DNA of 35,127 nucleotides from an uncultured Actinotalea sp. Its GTDB lineage: Bacteria; Actinomycetota; Actinomycetes; Actinomycetales; Cellulomonadaceae. A program made the position numbers and the translations under genes. Where the stretch lies: NCBI RefSeq assembly GCF_946885855.1, contig NZ_CAMPHH010000002.1, positions 1 through 35,127 on the forward strand. Reading direction: 5' to 3'. Within the stretch, counting starts at the first letter, position 1. The number at the start of each line of letters is the position of its first letter. The notes below the pieces were generated by a model that was not told the origin of the DNA, searched no databases, and saw only the letters and a list, made by a program, of their open reading frames with translations. Positions 34,178 to 35,127 of this stretch are shown here, in pieces.

Positions 34178-35125
34178 ATGGACACGATCGGTGTGGACAT
34201 CGGCGGGACGAAGATCGCCGCGGGGGTCGTCGACGAGGACGGGGCCGTCCTCGCGCAGGCCAAGCGCGACACCGTGGCGGGAGACCCGGCGGAGATCGAC
34301 CGCGCGGTCGCGGACCTGTTCCTCGAGCTCTCCGCCGACTTCGAGATCGGTGCCCTGGGGATCGCGGCGGCGGGCTACATGAGCTCGGACCGGCGCACGG
34401 CCTTGTTCGGGCCCAACGTCGCGTGGCGGGCCTACCCGCTGCGCGACAGGGTCGCGGAGCTCGTCGGCCGCCCGGAGCTGAAGATCGTCGTCGAGAACGA
34501 CGCCAACGCGGCCGGCTGGGCCGAGTTCCGTTTCGGGGTGGGTCGTGACGTCGAGGACATGGTCATGCTCACCGTGGGCACCGGGCTCGGGGGGGCCGTC
34601 GTCGTCGACGGGCGGCTCCTGCGCGGTGCGTGGGGCGTGGCGGCCGAGGTCGGACACCTGCGGGTGGTCCCCGAGGGGCACCTGTGCGGGTGCGGGCAGC
34701 GGGGGTGCTGGGAGCAGTACGCCTCCGGGTCCGCGCTCGTCCGCGAGGCCCGGCAGGTCGCCGCGACGCAGCCGGACCGCGCGGCACGCCTGCTCGAGCT
34801 GGCCGGTGGCGACGCCGCCCAGGTGAGCGGCCCCTCCGTGACGGTCGCCGCGGCAGAGGGCGACGCCCTGTCGATCGCGCTGCTGGCCGATCTCGGCCGA
34901 TGGGTCGGCGCCGGGGCCGCGAGCGTCGCGGCCCTCCTGGACCCGGCGCTGTTCGTCGTCGGCGGCGGGGTGGCGGAGGCGGGGGACCTGCTGGTCGGCC
35001 CGGCGCGCGAGGCGTTCGCGACGCACCTGTCGGCGCGCGGCTACCACCCCGAGGCCCAGTTCGAGCTCGCCGCGATGGGCAACGAGGCGGGGATGGTGGG
35101 CGCGGCGGATCTGGCCCGCCTCTGA
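34178..35125 (+). CDS. ROK-family glucokinase
   Basis: A 315-residue sugar kinase of the ROK family, probably phosphorylating glucose with ATP or another phosphoryl donor. The N-terminal phosphate-binding loop is GVDIGGTKIAAGVVD (5-19). The catalytic Asp108 is in VENDANAAGWAE, with LTVGTGLGGAVV for nucleotide contact. The ROK zinc site is EVGHLRVVPEGHLCGCGQRGCWEQ (His160, Cys170, Cys172, Cys177), and Glu157 contacts sugar. There is no N-terminal helix-turn-helix, so it is a kinase and not a repressor. GAGG lies six bases before the ATG; an upstream start at 34115 is rejected. The stop lies two bases from the window end. Confidence 0.93.
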   Translation: MDTIGVDIGGTKIAAGVVDEDGAVLAQAKRDTVAGDPAEIDRAVADLFLELSADFEIGALGIAAAGYMSSDRRTALFGPNVAWRAYPLRDRVAELVGRPELKIVVENDANAAGWAEFRFGVGRDVEDMVMLTVGTGLGGAVVVDGRLLRGAWGVAAEVGHLRVVPEGHLCGCGQRGCWEQYASGSALVREARQVAATQPDRAARLLELAGGDAAQVSGPSVTVAAAEGDALSIALLADLGRWVGAGAASVAALLDPALFVVGGGVAEAGDLLVGPAREAFATHLSARGYHPEAQFELAAMGNEAGMVGAADLARL

Positions 35126-35127
35126 CC

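Noticed and set aside
1..35127. A CRISPR array, prophage, transposon, toxin-antitoxin or biosynthetic cluster
   Set aside because: I looked for regularly spaced repeats, transposase or integrase motifs, terminal inverted repeats and paired small toxins on both strands, and saw none. Only short slippage-type repeats and hairpin terminators are present.

Overview
The window is a gene-dense, very GC-rich piece of an actinobacterial chromosome, most likely Micrococcales in or near the Cellulomonas group. This rests on the codon bias, many GTG starts, frequent 1-4 base gene overlaps, actinobacterial families (CtaF, QcrC with two haem c sites, DUF3043, a DEDDh/GIY-YIG nuclease) and gene order. From memory the order resembles, in rearranged form, the Mycobacterium tuberculosis Rv2187-Rv2216 interval (fadD15, Rv2191, trpD, ctaE-qcrCAB, ctaF, ctaC, Rv2204c/Rv2205c, pepB, dlaT, Rv2216). 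I see no rRNA, tRNA, insertion sequence, prophage, CRISPR array or biosynthetic cluster. No gap between genes exceeds 300 bases. This is mainly core chromosome.

Region by region. 1-5.2 kb: the 3' end of an unrecognised gene, a TIGR01777 epimerase, and an lpdA-E2 operon (dihydrolipoyl dehydrogenase and a two-lipoyl-domain acyltransferase), with a divergent small conserved protein. 5.2-11.6 kb: leucyl aminopeptidase, two small membrane proteins, pyrD with a coupled small protein, a YczE-like membrane protein, a DUF3043 protein and an M20 dipeptidase. 11.7-16.2 kb: a hot-dog thioesterase, a DJ-1/PfpI protein, nadA, a divergent glycerate-kinase-family protein and an ErpA-type Fe-S carrier. 16.2-17.6 kb: a coupled pair, a class-V aminotransferase fold that lacks the PLP lysine plus a TusA-like protein. 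17.9-27.7 kb: respiratory genes. ctaC-ctaD-ctaF runs forward, and ctaE with qcrC-qcrA-qcrB runs in reverse. A winged-helix (HTH_42) protein and superoxide dismutase lie between them. 28-35 kb: a degenerate receiver protein coupled to trpD, a DEDDh/GIY-YIG nuclease coupled to a lone Lrp ligand domain, a tetra-cysteine miniprotein, a FadD15-like acyl-CoA ligase and a ROK glucokinase.

The respiratory genes together encode a menaquinol:cytochrome c reductase and aa3 oxidase of the actinobacterial bcc-aa3 supercomplex type, where electrons pass through the di-haem QcrC rather than a soluble cytochrome c. The lpdA-E2 pair supplies 2-oxoacid dehydrogenase subunits. NadA and ErpA both concern Fe-S chemistry.

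The most interesting points are the class-V aminotransferase/TusA pair, whose first member keeps the sulfur-carrying cysteine motif but has lost the PLP lysine; a recurrent TANNNT hexamer 6-7 bases before many start codons, which argues for widespread leaderless transcription; a 39-bp divergent intergenic space holding two such promoters; and the pseudo-receiver/trpD and nuclease/Lrp couplings. I did not find a convincing new multi-gene system, and confidence in novelty is limited.
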